Origin: Bacteroidota bacterium
GTDB taxonomy: Bacteria > Bacteroidota > Bacteroidia > AKYH767-A > 2013-40CM-41-45
NCBI GenBank assembly: GCA_016720935.1
Contig: JADKJP010000007.1
Coordinates: forward strand, 682,001-746,000
Length of the DNA stretch: 64,000 bases
Direction: 5' to 3'
Below, piece after piece: positions 17,591 through 27,389 of this stretch (positions within the stretch are counted from its first letter, which is position 1; each line of letters opens with the position of its first letter). A model generated the notes under the pieces. The model was not told the origin of the DNA. It was given only the letters and a program-made list of their open reading frames with translations, and made no database searches. Made by a program: the position numbers and the translations under genes.

Positions 17591-19231
17591 ATGATCTTGC
17601 AAGGAAATATGTCAAAAATCCGGCCTACCATTTTATTGTTCAGTTGCGCCTTCCTTACCGGAGTTTTGGGTTGGCTGGCATGGCCTGAACGCGGATTTGT
17701 TCCCCTCATCTTCATCACTTTTGTCCCACTTTTCTGGATGGATTACCTCGTCGCAAGTGGCAAGGTGAAACGTTCCGGTTTCCGGATGTTTGGGAATTTC
17801 TTTTTAAGCATGTTGGTATGGAATGTACTCACGACCTGGTGGATCTGGAATTCGACAGATGTAGGAAGTATTGTCGCTTTCGCTATCAATAGCTTTTTTA
17901 TGGCCATCATCTGGCTTTTGTTTTTCATCACCAAAAGACAATTTGGTTCCTTCTGGGGTTATCTCGCTTTCGTAATTTACTGGATAGCTTTTGAATATCT
18001 GCATTTGAATTGGGAAATCTCCTGGCCCTGGTTAACGCTCGGGAATGTGTTCGCGACAAAACCGGAATGGATCCAATGGTATGAATACACAGGAACTCTG
18101 GGTGGCTCTTTGTGGGTACTTTTGATCAACATTCTTGTTTTCTTACTGGTAAAAAGTATCTGGAGCAAAGATCTTCTCATTAAGATCAGGCGCATTAACT
18201 CCCTCGTACTTTGTACAATTTTAATTGTGCTGGTTACAGTACCACTGCTGGGTTCTATTTATCTGTATCGTCACCACACGGACAAAGGAACGCCGGTGAA
18301 AGTTTCGATCATTCAACCCAATATCGATCCTTACAATGAAAAATTTACCGGTACAGGGCCGACACAATTGACAAAAATTCTTCGACTCGCTTCGACCGTC
18401 ATTGATACTTCAACAGATTATGTAATTTGTCCTGAGACTGCATTGCCTGATGGAATTTGGGAAGAAAATTTATACGCGGATGCTGAAATTCAATTTATCA
18501 AAAAGTATATTTCTAAATATCCGCGTCTGAATTTCATCACCGGACTTTCTTCCTACAAAGCTTATGGAAAAGATGAAAAGCCCAGTCTTACCGCGAGAAA
18601 ATTTAAAGACGCGGACGCATATTACGACGCATATAATTCTGCCATTCAAATAGACCTGCGTGATAGTTTACAAATCTATCACAAATCAAAACTTGTTCCC
18701 GGTGTTGAAAAAATGCCCTATCCGAAAATCTTCGGTTTCCTTGAAAGTTACGCATTATCATTAGGTGGAATTTCAGGAAGTCTTGGCACACAGGATGACC
18801 GTAACAATTTTATCGGAACGAACGGTACATTCGTTGCTCCCGCGATTTGTTATGAATCTATATATGGTGATTTCATGGCCGCGTATGTGCGGAACGGAGC
18901 GGAATTCATCGCGGTGATAACAAATGATGGATGGTGGGGAAATACTCCCGGATATCGTCAGCATATGAATTATGCGAGATTGCGCGCGGTGGAATTCCGA
19001 AAAAGTATTGCACGCTCTGCCAACACCGGCATATCCTGTTTCATCAACCAACGCGGAGATGTTGTCCGGCAAAGCAGTTGGTGGGAAGAAGACGCTTTTC
19101 AGGAGACTATTTTAAAAAATTCCATCCGTACATTCTATGCTCGGCATGGTGATTATCTGGGATTCATTGCATCTTTTCTGTCCGCTTGTATTCTTGTTTT
19201 TATGAGTTTCAGGAAGCTGATCAATAAGTGA
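17591..19231 (+). CDS. lnt: Apolipoprotein N-acyltransferase
   Basis: Lnt adds the third acyl chain to the N-terminal cysteine of lipoproteins at the periplasmic face of the inner membrane. Several N-terminal membrane helices (residues ~10-225) precede a nitrilase-like catalytic domain. The catalytic triad is visible: E282 in CPETALPDG, K365 in YHKSKLVPG, and C420 in APAICYESIYGD. The later motif NDGWWGNTPGYRQH is also typical, and a last membrane helix closes the protein. The length of 546 is normal for Bacteroidota. A second ATG at 17609, preceded by AAGGAAAT, is an equally good start. Several lipoproteins in this window would be its substrates. Confidence 0.96.
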   Translation: MILQGNMSKIRPTILLFSCAFLTGVLGWLAWPERGFVPLIFITFVPLFWMDYLVASGKVKRSGFRMFGNFFLSMLVWNVLTTWWIWNSTDVGSIVAFAINSFFMAIIWLLFFITKRQFGSFWGYLAFVIYWIAFEYLHLNWEISWPWLTLGNVFATKPEWIQWYEYTGTLGGSLWVLLINILVFLLVKSIWSKDLLIKIRRINSLVLCTILIVLVTVPLLGSIYLYRHHTDKGTPVKVSIIQPNIDPYNEKFTGTGPTQLTKILRLASTVIDTSTDYVICPETALPDGIWEENLYADAEIQFIKKYISKYPRLNFITGLSSYKAYGKDEKPSLTARKFKDADAYYDAYNSAIQIDLRDSLQIYHKSKLVPGVEKMPYPKIFGFLESYALSLGGISGSLGTQDDRNNFIGTNGTFVAPAICYESIYGDFMAAYVRNGAEFIAVITNDGWWGNTPGYRQHMNYARLRAVEFRKSIARSANTGISCFINQRGDVVRQSSWWEEDAFQETILKNSIRTFYARHGDYLGFIASFLSACILVFMSFRKLINK

Positions 19232-19354
19232 ATCTTTCCCTGAAACAAGTATCGAACATACTCCTATTGCAAATTCAGGGAAAATACTTTCTATTCAATC
19301 CAATACTCCTCAGAATCAACACTCTAAAGGTTTATTCATTTGAAAGAACTGTTG

Positions 19355-19362
19355 TAACTTCG
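19355..19362 (+). promoter_or_regulatory. Possible -7 box (TAnnTTCG variant) for lpdA
   Basis: TAACTTCG differs from TAnnTTTG by one base. It lies 63 bp before the lpdA ATG in the otherwise empty 19232-19425 gap. Similar TTCG variants precede the genes at 32768 and 45909. Confidence 0.35.
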
Positions 19363-19425
19363 CGGTTCATTCCATCAGCCTGATTTACACATTTCAGGTT
19401 TAGAGAATATTTAAATAAAAAAATT

Positions 19426-20826
19426 ATGATCTACGATGTGATCATTATCGGTTCAGGTCCCGGCGGCTATGTGGCGGCAATTCGCTGCGCGCAATTGGGA
19501 ATGAAAACGGCAATCGTTGAAAAATATCCTTCTCTCGGTGGAACATGCACCAATGTTGGCTGCATTCCTTCCAAAGCGCTTCTTGATTCGTCAGAACATT
19601 ATTACAATGCAGGACATCATTTCGCCGCGCATGGAATCAATCTAAAGGAACTCGGTGTTGATCTGTCAAAAATGATTTCCAGAAAGGACGATGTAGTTAA
19701 ACAAAATGTGAGTGGCATCAGTTATTTGATGAAGAAGAATAAAATTGATGTGCACACGGGTACAGCTTCTTTTTTAAGTGCGAAAAAAATCCAAGTTAAA
19801 GCGGAAGGCAAAGATCCAGTTGAGCTGGAATTTAAAAACGCGATCCTTGCAACAGGATCCAAACCCGCTTCATTAAAGGGTATAGAACCTGATAAAAAAA
19901 GAGTGATCACATCAACGGAGGCATTAAATCTGAAGGAAATTCCAAAGCACCTCATCATTATCGGAGGAGGCGTGATAGGACTTGAATTGGGTTCTGTGTA
20001 TGCCCGCCTCGGCTCGAAAATATCGGTTGTTGAATTTACAGATTCAATCATCGGTACAATGGACAAGTCACTGGGAAAAGAATTACAAAAGAGTTTGAGC
20101 AAACTCGGCTTTGAATTTTATCTGCAACACAAGGTGACTTCTGTTTCTACAAAGGGCAATGGTGTAAAAGTCAGCGCCGAAAATTCTCAGGGAGCTACAG
20201 TTTCATGGGACGGGGATTATTGTTTGCTAAGCGTAGGCAGAAAACCCTTTACGGAAGGACTCAATCCGGATGCTGCAGGAATAAGACTGGATGAAAAAGG
20301 ACGTATTGAAGTAAACGAACATTTGCAAACTTCCGTTCCGGGAATTTATGCGATTGGTGATGTAGTAAAGGGCGCCATGCTTGCTCACAAAGCAGAGGAA
20401 GAAGGTATTTTTGTCGCGGAATTACTCGCTGGCCAAAAACCTCATATCAATTATTTACTCATTCCCGGAGTGGTATATACATGGCCGGAAGTAGCAGCAG
20501 TCGGTTATACAGAAGAGGAACTCAAAGCCAAAGGCATTCCATACAAAACAGGATCTTTCCCGTTCAAAGCCAGTGGAAGAGCAAGGGCAAGCATGGATAC
20601 TGACGGATTTGTAAAAGTATTGGCCTCCGCGGATACCGATGAAATCTTAGGTGTACACATGATTGGCCCTCGTGCAGCGGATATGATTGCCGAAGCTGTT
20701 GTTGCCATGGAATTCAGAGCATCCGCGGAAGACATCGCCCGAATGAGTCATGCACATCCAACATATACCGAAGTCTTTAAAGAAGCCTGCCTCGCCGCAA
20801 CAGAAAATAGGGCGATACATATTTGA
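19426..20826 (+). CDS. lpdA: Dihydrolipoyl dehydrogenase (E3)
   Basis: LpdA reoxidises dihydrolipoamide in 2-oxoacid dehydrogenase complexes and the glycine cleavage system. The 466 residues show the FAD-binding GSGPGG near residue 9 and the redox disulfide C41/C46 in GGTCTNVGCIPSK. The NAD-binding motif IIGGGVIGLELGSVYARLG and the second FAD motif YAIGDVVKGAMLAHKAEEEG are also present. The C-terminal HAHPTYTEVFKEA supplies the catalytic His-Glu pair. No E1 or E2 gene is adjacent, so it is a free-standing E3, as in many Bacteroidota. Confidence 0.97.
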   Translation: MIYDVIIIGSGPGGYVAAIRCAQLGMKTAIVEKYPSLGGTCTNVGCIPSKALLDSSEHYYNAGHHFAAHGINLKELGVDLSKMISRKDDVVKQNVSGISYLMKKNKIDVHTGTASFLSAKKIQVKAEGKDPVELEFKNAILATGSKPASLKGIEPDKKRVITSTEALNLKEIPKHLIIIGGGVIGLELGSVYARLGSKISVVEFTDSIIGTMDKSLGKELQKSLSKLGFEFYLQHKVTSVSTKGNGVKVSAENSQGATVSWDGDYCLLSVGRKPFTEGLNPDAAGIRLDEKGRIEVNEHLQTSVPGIYAIGDVVKGAMLAHKAEEEGIFVAELLAGQKPHINYLLIPGVVYTWPEVAAVGYTEEELKAKGIPYKTGSFPFKASGRARASMDTDGFVKVLASADTDEILGVHMIGPRAADMIAEAVVAMEFRASAEDIARMSHAHPTYTEVFKEACLAATENRAIHI

Positions 20827-20886
20827 GTCAGGCTGCAATAAAATAAATTCAGCTATTTACCAATCATCTAATTCAGTAGAATTACA

Positions 20887-21900
20887 ATGCAAGCTCTTAA
20901 AACAGGAATTCTGATAGTGAACCTGGGGACACCGGACAGCCCCTCTACCCCTGATGTAAGAAAATATTTACGGGAATTCCTAAGCGATCCTCGAGTAATC
21001 GATATCAGCGCTGCAGGAAGATTTGCGCTGGTGAATTTTATCATCGCGCCGTTCCGGGCTCCCAAATCTGCCAAACTGTATTCTAAAATCTGGAATCAGA
21101 ATGGTTCTCCCCTGCTCTATTATACACAACGTCAGCAGGAATTATTACAGGAAAAATTAGGCAGTGAATTCCAGGTTGAATTTGCTATGCGTTATCAAAG
21201 TCCGTCACTTAGTTCAGTATTGGAGAAATTTAAAAAACCGGTCTTTAAAAAGATAAAGGTCATTCCGCTTTTTCCGCAGTATGCTTCTGCAAGTACAGGT
21301 TCCGTTCAGCAAAAGATAATGGAAATTGTTAGTCAGTGGCAGGTTGTTCCTGAAATTGAATTTATCAATAGCTTTCACAATCATCCGGATTTTATCCGGG
21401 CTTTTGCCAATATTGGTAAGAAATACCAACCGGAAACTTATGATCACGTCTTATTCTCCTTTCATGGTTTACCGGAAAGACAAATGAGAAAAGCGGACAG
21501 CTTCGATCATTGTTTGCGGAATTCAAATTGTTGCGCGGAGCTTACAGAGAAGAATTTCTTTTGTTATCGTGCTCAGTGTTTTGACACAGCACGTTTGCTT
21601 GCTAAAGCACTTTCTCTTTCTCCCGAGAAATACACCATTTGCTTTCAATCCCGGCTGGGAAGAGATCCATGGATCAAACCTTATTCGGACGAAACGATAA
21701 AATCCCTGGCGAAAAAAGGTGTGAAAAAGATGCTCGTCTTCGCTCCTGCCTTCACATCGGATTGTCTCGAAACTATTTATGAAATCGGAGTTGAATACCA
21801 TGAACTCTTCAGAGAGCACGGTGGAGAAAAAATTCAGTTGGTAGAAAGTCTTAACGACTCACCGGACGGTATTGCAATGCTCGAAAAACTGTCGCGTTGA
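20887..21900 (+). CDS. hemH: Ferrochelatase with internal cysteine cluster
   Basis: HemH inserts ferrous iron into a porphyrin in the last steps of heme synthesis. The 337 residues begin with GILIVNLGTPDSP, contain the catalytic histidine H193 in LFSFHGLPERQ, and end with the substrate-pocket segment FAPAFTSDCLETIYEIG. Just after the catalytic histidine are five cysteines, C209, C215, C216, C226 and C231. This resembles the internal cysteine set reported to bind a [2Fe-2S] cluster in one bacterial ferrochelatase class. Cluster binding here is inferred. The gene lies 60 bp after lpdA and 30 bp before a T9SS cargo gene. Heme is needed by the cytochrome c encoded at 62866. Confidence 0.96.
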   Translation: MQALKTGILIVNLGTPDSPSTPDVRKYLREFLSDPRVIDISAAGRFALVNFIIAPFRAPKSAKLYSKIWNQNGSPLLYYTQRQQELLQEKLGSEFQVEFAMRYQSPSLSSVLEKFKKPVFKKIKVIPLFPQYASASTGSVQQKIMEIVSQWQVVPEIEFINSFHNHPDFIRAFANIGKKYQPETYDHVLFSFHGLPERQMRKADSFDHCLRNSNCCAELTEKNFFCYRAQCFDTARLLAKALSLSPEKYTICFQSRLGRDPWIKPYSDETIKSLAKKGVKKMLVFAPAFTSDCLETIYEIGVEYHELFREHGGEKIQLVESLNDSPDGIAMLEKLSR

Positions 21901-21930
21901 CGGAGTATCATTCTCAATAAAAATACGGAG

Positions 21931-23064
21931 ATGAAAGTCTTTTTCCAACTTTTCCTATTGCTACTTTTCTTTGTAAAAAATAGTTTTTCCCAGGGATCTC
22001 CACCATGGGAACATCCGCTACTCAGCTGTACTTCGAATGACGGAATCACTTTTTCCCAGCCTGTCATGTTCCAGGATTCTTCAGGCGTACCCTGCCTCAT
22101 GCGCTGGAAAGGCGATACACTCATTTCAGTTTTTCAATGGTTCCGGGAACCTATCGGTGCTGCTACATGGGACCGTGTTGCAGTAAAATTTTCGTACGAT
22201 GATGGTTTCAGCTGGACCTCTCCTATCCCTATTACCATAAATAATTTTCCACCAACGTTTCAAAGGCCATTCGACCCGACGCTGGTTCGATTTGCCAATG
22301 ACAGTCTTCGTTTGTATTATTCTTCGAGCAATGGAATGGGACCTTCGAGCGATTCTTTAATCAACACCTATTCTGCCAAAAGTATTGATGGAATTAATTT
22401 TGAATTCGAACCTGGCGCCAGGGCGGATCATCCTACTAACAGGCTCATTGATCCTGCTGTCGCATTTTTTAATCACGCCTGGCATTACCTGAGTCCTGCC
22501 GGCGCGCCGCAAGACGGTGCTTTCCATTTCATTTCACAAAATGGGGTTCAGTTTAATCCTGTTCAAAATATTCAATCGGATTCCATGCATAACTGGACCG
22601 GCAATTACATGATTCAGGATTCCACCGAGATGAGATTTTACGGTTGTGGCGGTAGCACCATCTGGTACAATGCTACTCCGAACGGCGGGGTTTGGAATGG
22701 TTATGTGCACACCAATATTCAGGGTGGAGATCCGAGTGTTGTTCGAAAGTTGAATGGCACATACCTGATGATCTATACTGGAGGAAATCCTCCCACCGAT
22801 ATTAAACAATATGCCACAAATCCATTCATCTTTCAAGTCTATCCCAATCCGGCTTCTTCACAAATTACACTTTGTGCTCCTGAACAAATTTCATCTACAA
22901 CAACTCGTTTTGATCTGTTGGACATTACCGGCAGACCTATACTTTCCGGAGAATTCACTAAGAAGATTAATTTAAATACAGAACTAATTCCTGCCGGTTG
23001 TTATTACATCATTTTTACTACTGAAAATACCCTTTCCCGGACTCCTTTGATCATTGCCAAATAA
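21931..23064 (+). CDS. T9SS-exported protein with a GH43/sialidase-like propeller appearance
   Basis: The 377-residue protein has a signal peptide (MKVFFQLFLLLLFFVKNSFSQ) and a C-terminal type A sorting domain (VYPNPASSQITL near residue 302, ending IPAGCYYIIFTTEN), so it is predicted to be released or surface-attached by T9SS. The central ~280 residues contain repeated strand patterns such as SYDDGFSWTSPI, KSIDGINFEFEPG and SQNGVQFNPVQ. These recall the five-bladed propellers of GH43/GH117-like or sialidase-like proteins. No catalytic set can be assigned, so the enzymatic role is open. A GGAG directly precedes the ATG, which is unusual in this genome. Confidence 0.82.
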   Translation: MKVFFQLFLLLLFFVKNSFSQGSPPWEHPLLSCTSNDGITFSQPVMFQDSSGVPCLMRWKGDTLISVFQWFREPIGAATWDRVAVKFSYDDGFSWTSPIPITINNFPPTFQRPFDPTLVRFANDSLRLYYSSSNGMGPSSDSLINTYSAKSIDGINFEFEPGARADHPTNRLIDPAVAFFNHAWHYLSPAGAPQDGAFHFISQNGVQFNPVQNIQSDSMHNWTGNYMIQDSTEMRFYGCGGSTIWYNATPNGGVWNGYVHTNIQGGDPSVVRKLNGTYLMIYTGGNPPTDIKQYATNPFIFQVYPNPASSQITLCAPEQISSTTTRFDLLDITGRPILSGEFTKKINLNTELIPAGCYYIIFTTENTLSRTPLIIAK

Positions 23065-23295
23065 ATTTGTGCTGAATTGAAAATGCGAGGAAAAATTACT
23101 GCAGGATTTTCATTCATCGATTTTAGCAATTATTCAATTTTCCAGGATTTATATGACGAATTTTCTTTTTCAAAATCTTATAGTTTATTGTCAATTCATG
23201 ATGGAGATCATTTACATTTTTATTTTCATTTATAAATAATATCTCCCTCCGCTTCGTCGTAATTTTATAGTGGAAAAAATAATAATTACGAAGCC

Positions 23296-24054
23296 ATGAA
23301 AATTCTTGATAACAAAGTAGCCATTGTCACCGGTGCAGGTTCAGGCATGGGAAAAGCTATTGCGGGTTTATTTGCAGCAGAAGGCGCATCTGTAGTTTGC
23401 GCGGACATGAACGAAGCAAACCTTGAAACTATTGTAAAAGAAATCGAATCAAAAAAAGGGAAAGCAATAAAGATTGTAGTGAACGTATCCAAACAGGAAG
23501 ATATAAAACGAATGATCGACCTGGCTTTGAAAGAGTATGGAAAATTGGACATCCTTGTCAACAATGCTGGCATCATGGATGATTTCGTTCCGGTAGCTGA
23601 AGTCAGTGATGAATTGTGGAACAAGGTATTTGGCGTAAATCTGAATGGAGTCTTTTTTGCTTGTCGCGAGGCGATTCCGATCATGCAAAAGCAAGGCAGC
23701 GGTAGTATTATTAATACTGCTTCCGTTGGAGGATTGCAAGGCTGCAGGGCCGGTGCAACATATACGGCCAGCAAACATGCAGTCATCGGACTTACAAAGA
23801 ACATTGGTTTCATGTATGCAAAAACTGGAATCCGATGCAATGCCATAGCACCAGGAGGAGTAAACACAAATATCGGTGCATCAATGAAGCCTCATCCATT
23901 CGGTTTTGAAAGAATGGGACTTGGTGCAGCAAGCATGCCTCGAATGGGTGAACCGGGAGAAATCGCTGAACTGGCCTTGTTCCTGGCATCTGATAAATCC
24001 AGTTTCATCACCGGCTCAGTGATCACTGCTGATGGCGGTTGGACTGCATATTGA
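23296..24054 (+). CDS. Short-chain dehydrogenase/reductase (FabG/glucose dehydrogenase-like)
   Basis: A classical SDR of 252 residues. The nucleotide-binding motif is TGAGSGMGKA near residue 12. The acidic CADMNE after beta-2 suggests a preference for NAD. NNAG lies near residue 90, the catalytic serine is in NTASVGG, and YTASKH holds Tyr and Lys. The C-terminus SFITGSVITADGGWTAY is typical of the FabG-like and glucose 1-dehydrogenase-like branch. The substrate is unknown. The gap before it (23065-23295) is AT-rich and holds no gene or clear terminator. It seems to be a single-gene unit. Confidence 0.93.
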   Translation: MKILDNKVAIVTGAGSGMGKAIAGLFAAEGASVVCADMNEANLETIVKEIESKKGKAIKIVVNVSKQEDIKRMIDLALKEYGKLDILVNNAGIMDDFVPVAEVSDELWNKVFGVNLNGVFFACREAIPIMQKQGSGSIINTASVGGLQGCRAGATYTASKHAVIGLTKNIGFMYAKTGIRCNAIAPGGVNTNIGASMKPHPFGFERMGLGAASMPRMGEPGEIAELALFLASDKSSFITGSVITADGGWTAY

Positions 24055-24146
24055 AAAGCAGATTTAGAAATGCTTATAACATTGTAAGGAAAAAATTCCG
24101 GGAAAATTCTATTTGCTGCTCTCCATTCAAAATTGCTAATTCTTGT

Positions 24147-24154
24147 TACTTTTG
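24147..24154 (+). promoter_or_regulatory. Bacteroidota -7 box very close to the pabB start
   Basis: TACTTTTG matches TAnnTTTG and ends only 8 bases before the ATG at 24163. A transcript starting at the usual distance would have a leader of a few bases at most. The box overlaps the first codons of the longer alternative frame (24133), which argues for the 24163 start. Confidence 0.45.
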
Positions 24155-24162
24155 ACGCACAA

Positions 24163-25464
24163 ATGCGTCAGAGCCTTAACTTCTCCCTTCCTTCAGATTT
24201 TTCTATAGAAAATTTTCTTTTGAATGCAGGGAAATTTTCTCCCGTAGTATTATTGAACAGTAATCAATCATCACAAGCAACTTCTGATCCATATGGGAAG
24301 TTCAAAATGATCTCGGCTATTGGAAGTATAGAAGAATTAATTCGTCAGGAGAATTCGTTTTCCAGCCTTCAGAATTTCATCGATAAAAAAGATTGGCATT
24401 TCGGTTACTTCACATTTGATCTTAAAAATCAATTGGAAAACCTTTCTTCTTCAAACCATGACTTCATCGGATTTCCGGTGCTTCATTTTTTTCGACCACG
24501 CTGGGTTCTGATCTTTTTTGACGACGCAATCCGTGTAGAATATGACTCAAAAATTGATTCGGAAGAATCAACAATTGAACACATAAAACAACTCACAGAA
24601 AAATATCAGGAGGATAAAACGACTCCTCCTCCCGTTTTAAAGGCGAAGGTTTCAAAAGAACAATACATTTCGAATGTTGAGAATATTCAAAAGCATATTC
24701 AACGCGGAGATATCTATGAAATGAATTACTGTGTTGAATTTTTCTCTGAAAATACAGACATCTCTCCTGCACATGTATACCAAGAACTGAACCATGTTTC
24801 CCCTATGCCCTTTTCATGTTATTATCAAATGGAAGAGCATTATTTAATGTGTGCAAGTCCGGAAAGATTTTTAGCAAAAAGAGGAAATAAAATAATTTCC
24901 CAGCCTATTAAAGGAACGGCAAAACGAGGGCAAAATGAGGAGGAAGATAAAAACATCATTGAAGCACTCAGGAACAATCCGAAGGAACAAAGTGAAAATG
25001 TGATGATCGTAGATCTTGTCAGAAATGACCTGAGCCGGACAGCAGCCAAAGGAAGTGTAAAGGTGGAAGAATTGTTTGGCATCTACACTTTCCGTCAATT
25101 GCATCAAATGATATCCACTGTAAGTTCTGAATTAAAATCCGGTCTTGAGGGACTGGATGCAATTAGAGCCGCATTTCCAATGGGATCCATGACGGGAGCT
25201 CCGAAAATACGTGCCATGCAACTGATTGATGAATTTGAATCAACAAAACGGGGTTTGTATTCAGGAGCTGTTGGTTATTTTGATCCCAATGGAGATTTTG
25301 ATTTCAATGTGGTTATCCGAAGTATACAATACAACAGGAAAAACAAGTACCTGAATTTTATGGTTGGCAGTGCCATCACAATTTCCTCAGATCCACAATT
25401 TGAATATACTGAATGTCTGCTCAAAGCGGAAGGCATGATGAAAGCTCTGCGACAATCTCTCTGA
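24163..25464 (+). CDS. pabB: Aminodeoxychorismate synthase component I
   Basis: PabB makes 4-amino-4-deoxychorismate from chorismate and ammonia for folate synthesis. The ~433-residue protein contains the chorismate-binding domain in its C-terminal two-thirds: GDIYEMNYCVEF, MCASPERFLAKRG, QPIKGTAKRG, VDLVRNDLSRTA, and GSMTGAPKIRAMQLIDE with SGAVGYF. Anthranilate synthase TrpE is the close alternative. The absence of neighbouring trp genes and the overall length favour PabB. The glutamine amidotransferase partner PabA is not in this window. The ATG at 24163 is preferred to a TTG at 24133 because of the promoter position. Confidence 0.9.
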   Translation: MRQSLNFSLPSDFSIENFLLNAGKFSPVVLLNSNQSSQATSDPYGKFKMISAIGSIEELIRQENSFSSLQNFIDKKDWHFGYFTFDLKNQLENLSSSNHDFIGFPVLHFFRPRWVLIFFDDAIRVEYDSKIDSEESTIEHIKQLTEKYQEDKTTPPPVLKAKVSKEQYISNVENIQKHIQRGDIYEMNYCVEFFSENTDISPAHVYQELNHVSPMPFSCYYQMEEHYLMCASPERFLAKRGNKIISQPIKGTAKRGQNEEEDKNIIEALRNNPKEQSENVMIVDLVRNDLSRTAAKGSVKVEELFGIYTFRQLHQMISTVSSELKSGLEGLDAIRAAFPMGSMTGAPKIRAMQLIDEFESTKRGLYSGAVGYFDPNGDFDFNVVIRSIQYNRKNKYLNFMVGSAITISSDPQFEYTECLLKAEGMMKALRQSL

Positions 25465-25530
25465 TGATCACCAAACGATTTTCTTATCTTTCGGCTCGAA
25501 GAATTCGATCAGTTCTGTCAAATAAATAAC

Positions 25531-26862
25531 ATGACCCTTTCCTCCGCATTTTCTGAAAACAGCAGGAAACAAAAACTGTTTCAACAGAAAAGCAAAGTCT
25601 TGCTGGCTGTGAGCGGCGGGTTGGATTCTGTTGTGATGGCAGCGCTTTTTCATCAGGCAAAAATCAATTTCGCCATTGCGCATTGCAATTTTAATTTACG
25701 GGGCAAGGAATCCGAAGCGGATCAAACTTTCGTTAAAAATCTTGCAAAAAAATACAAAGTCCGCTTCCACACAAAAAAGTTCGATACAGGAACTTTCGCC
25801 GAAAAAGAAAAATTATCTATCCAGGAAGCCGCCAGAAAACTTCGATACGAGTGGTTTGAAGAAACGAGAATCAATTTCAATTATGATCTCATTTCTACAG
25901 CTCATCATCTCGATGATTCGATAGAGACTTTTTTCATCAACCTTGTCAGAGGCACCGGCATCAAAGGTCTAACAGGAATTCCGGTTCGTTCAGGGAAAAT
26001 TATTCGTCCGCTGCTTTTTGCGGGAAAAGATCAGATCCTGGAATTTGCGTTGATGCATAAACTCAGCTGGAGGGAAGATGCATCCAATCAAAGTGATGTT
26101 TACCTCAGGAATAAAATCCGTCATTCCCTCATTCCTGTTCTCACAGAAATTCAGCCGGGCTTTACCAAAAGAATGGGATCTAATCTGGATCATCTTCAGC
26201 TTGCATCTTTGGCGTACGATGAATTAATTAAAAAACTTCAAAAACAATTTCTTCTTAAAAAAGCAAAGGATCAATGGGAGATCCGGATAAAGGACCTTTC
26301 CCGTCTGAAAGAGGCAGAACAAATGCTCTCCGCATTATTGCATTCAATCGGAATAACGATTTCGGCTAATTCAATTCTAAGTGCCGGTCAGACCGGAAAA
26401 GTTTTCATTGAAGGAGAATTCCGCTTGTTGCTTGACAGGGGCAAATTAAAAATTGAAAAAAGAAGAGGGAAAGACAAAGGAAGTATAAAAATCAGGAAAG
26501 CAAACCAGGAGTTATCTCTTGATACCATTCGTATCGACTTGGCTATTAAGAGTTTAGATGCAAAACTGAATTTCAGGCAAAACCCATCCATCCAGTATCT
26601 GGATCTTGACAAACTGCAGTTCCCTTTAGAATTAAGAACATGGGAAGCGGGTGATTTTTTCTACCCATTAGGATTGGGGCATAAGAAAAAACTGAGCGAT
26701 TTTCTTACTGATAAAAAAATTTCCCTCTTTGATAAGGAGAAATGTCGGGTATTCTTGTCGGGAGGCGACATTGTTTGTATCTTAGGGCTTGGAATTGACG
26801 ACCGATTTAAGGTCAGCGAAACAACAAAAAGGGTATTTGAAATCCGGAATTCCCCCGTTTAA
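25531..26862 (+). CDS. tilS: tRNA(Ile)-lysidine synthase
   Basis: TilS changes the wobble cytidine of the CAU-anticodon tRNA-Ile to lysidine, which switches its codon from AUG to AUA; it is essential in most bacteria. The PP-loop SGGLDS is at residues 28-33, followed by AHCNFNLRGKES and the STAHHLDDSIETFFINLVRG region. The C-terminal substrate-binding domain contains RTWEAGDFFYPLG and KKLSDFLTDKKI. The 443-residue length is normal. A near-consensus TATCTTTC lies ~45 bp upstream. The stop codon is one base from the next ATG, so the downstream membrane gene is probably co-translated. Confidence 0.96.
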   Translation: MTLSSAFSENSRKQKLFQQKSKVLLAVSGGLDSVVMAALFHQAKINFAIAHCNFNLRGKESEADQTFVKNLAKKYKVRFHTKKFDTGTFAEKEKLSIQEAARKLRYEWFEETRINFNYDLISTAHHLDDSIETFFINLVRGTGIKGLTGIPVRSGKIIRPLLFAGKDQILEFALMHKLSWREDASNQSDVYLRNKIRHSLIPVLTEIQPGFTKRMGSNLDHLQLASLAYDELIKKLQKQFLLKKAKDQWEIRIKDLSRLKEAEQMLSALLHSIGITISANSILSAGQTGKVFIEGEFRLLLDRGKLKIEKRRGKDKGSIKIRKANQELSLDTIRIDLAIKSLDAKLNFRQNPSIQYLDLDKLQFPLELRTWEAGDFFYPLGLGHKKKLSDFLTDKKISLFDKEKCRVFLSGGDIVCILGLGIDDRFKVSETTKRVFEIRNSPV

Positions 26863-26863
26863 T

Positions 26864-27349
26864 ATGGAACAGGAAAAACCTCTGTATGAGGAAAAACAAT
26901 ATTTGGGCTATAATCAGTTGAGCTTATTGCGTCGGCTGTCGTTAGCATTGTTCTGTTTTGCTTTGTATTGGTGGAAGACTACGAATGGACGTAACGGTGA
27001 TCTTTTTTTCGGTTTGGGCATTGGTATTATTGTAATCTCCATTATTCTCTTGTTTGTTTTACACATCAAAATCCGGGTCTATAAATCCTTTATCGAACTG
27101 GACGGTCTTTGGACCGCGCGAAAGGTCAAAATTGATCTGCGAAGTATCACGAAAATCGAAAAGAAGAGATACAGTAAATATCATTTGAATAACGCAGTTT
27201 TTAATTTGCATTTAAACGGATTGATTCGCTTTTACACCGGTGGTCATGATGCAGTTGAAATCACCGACAGGGAAGGCACACCCTATCGAATTGGCACTCA
27301 AAGGGCCACAGAGCTTGAAAAAATTTTAAAAGATCTTGTTTCGCGCTGA
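26864..27349 (+). CDS. Small membrane protein of unknown function
   Basis: About 161 residues. Two hydrophobic segments near the N-terminus (LSLALFCFALYWW and GLGIGIIVISIILLFVLHI) are separated by a short loop. A C-terminal soluble beta-rich region follows (IRVYKSFIELDGLWTARKVKIDLRSITKIEKKRY and YRIGTQRATELEKILKDL). The arrangement resembles bacterial PH-like membrane proteins, but no family can be fixed from sequence alone. The ATG lies one base after the tilS stop, which is why it is preferred over a longer frame that starts inside tilS. It may share expression with tilS without sharing function. Confidence 0.75.
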   Translation: MEQEKPLYEEKQYLGYNQLSLLRRLSLALFCFALYWWKTTNGRNGDLFFGLGIGIIVISIILLFVLHIKIRVYKSFIELDGLWTARKVKIDLRSITKIEKKRYSKYHLNNAVFNLHLNGLIRFYTGGHDAVEITDREGTPYRIGTQRATELEKILKDLVSR

Positions 27350-27389
27350 GCATTCTTTCAGAAACAATATTTTCTTCCCCAAAACGTCT

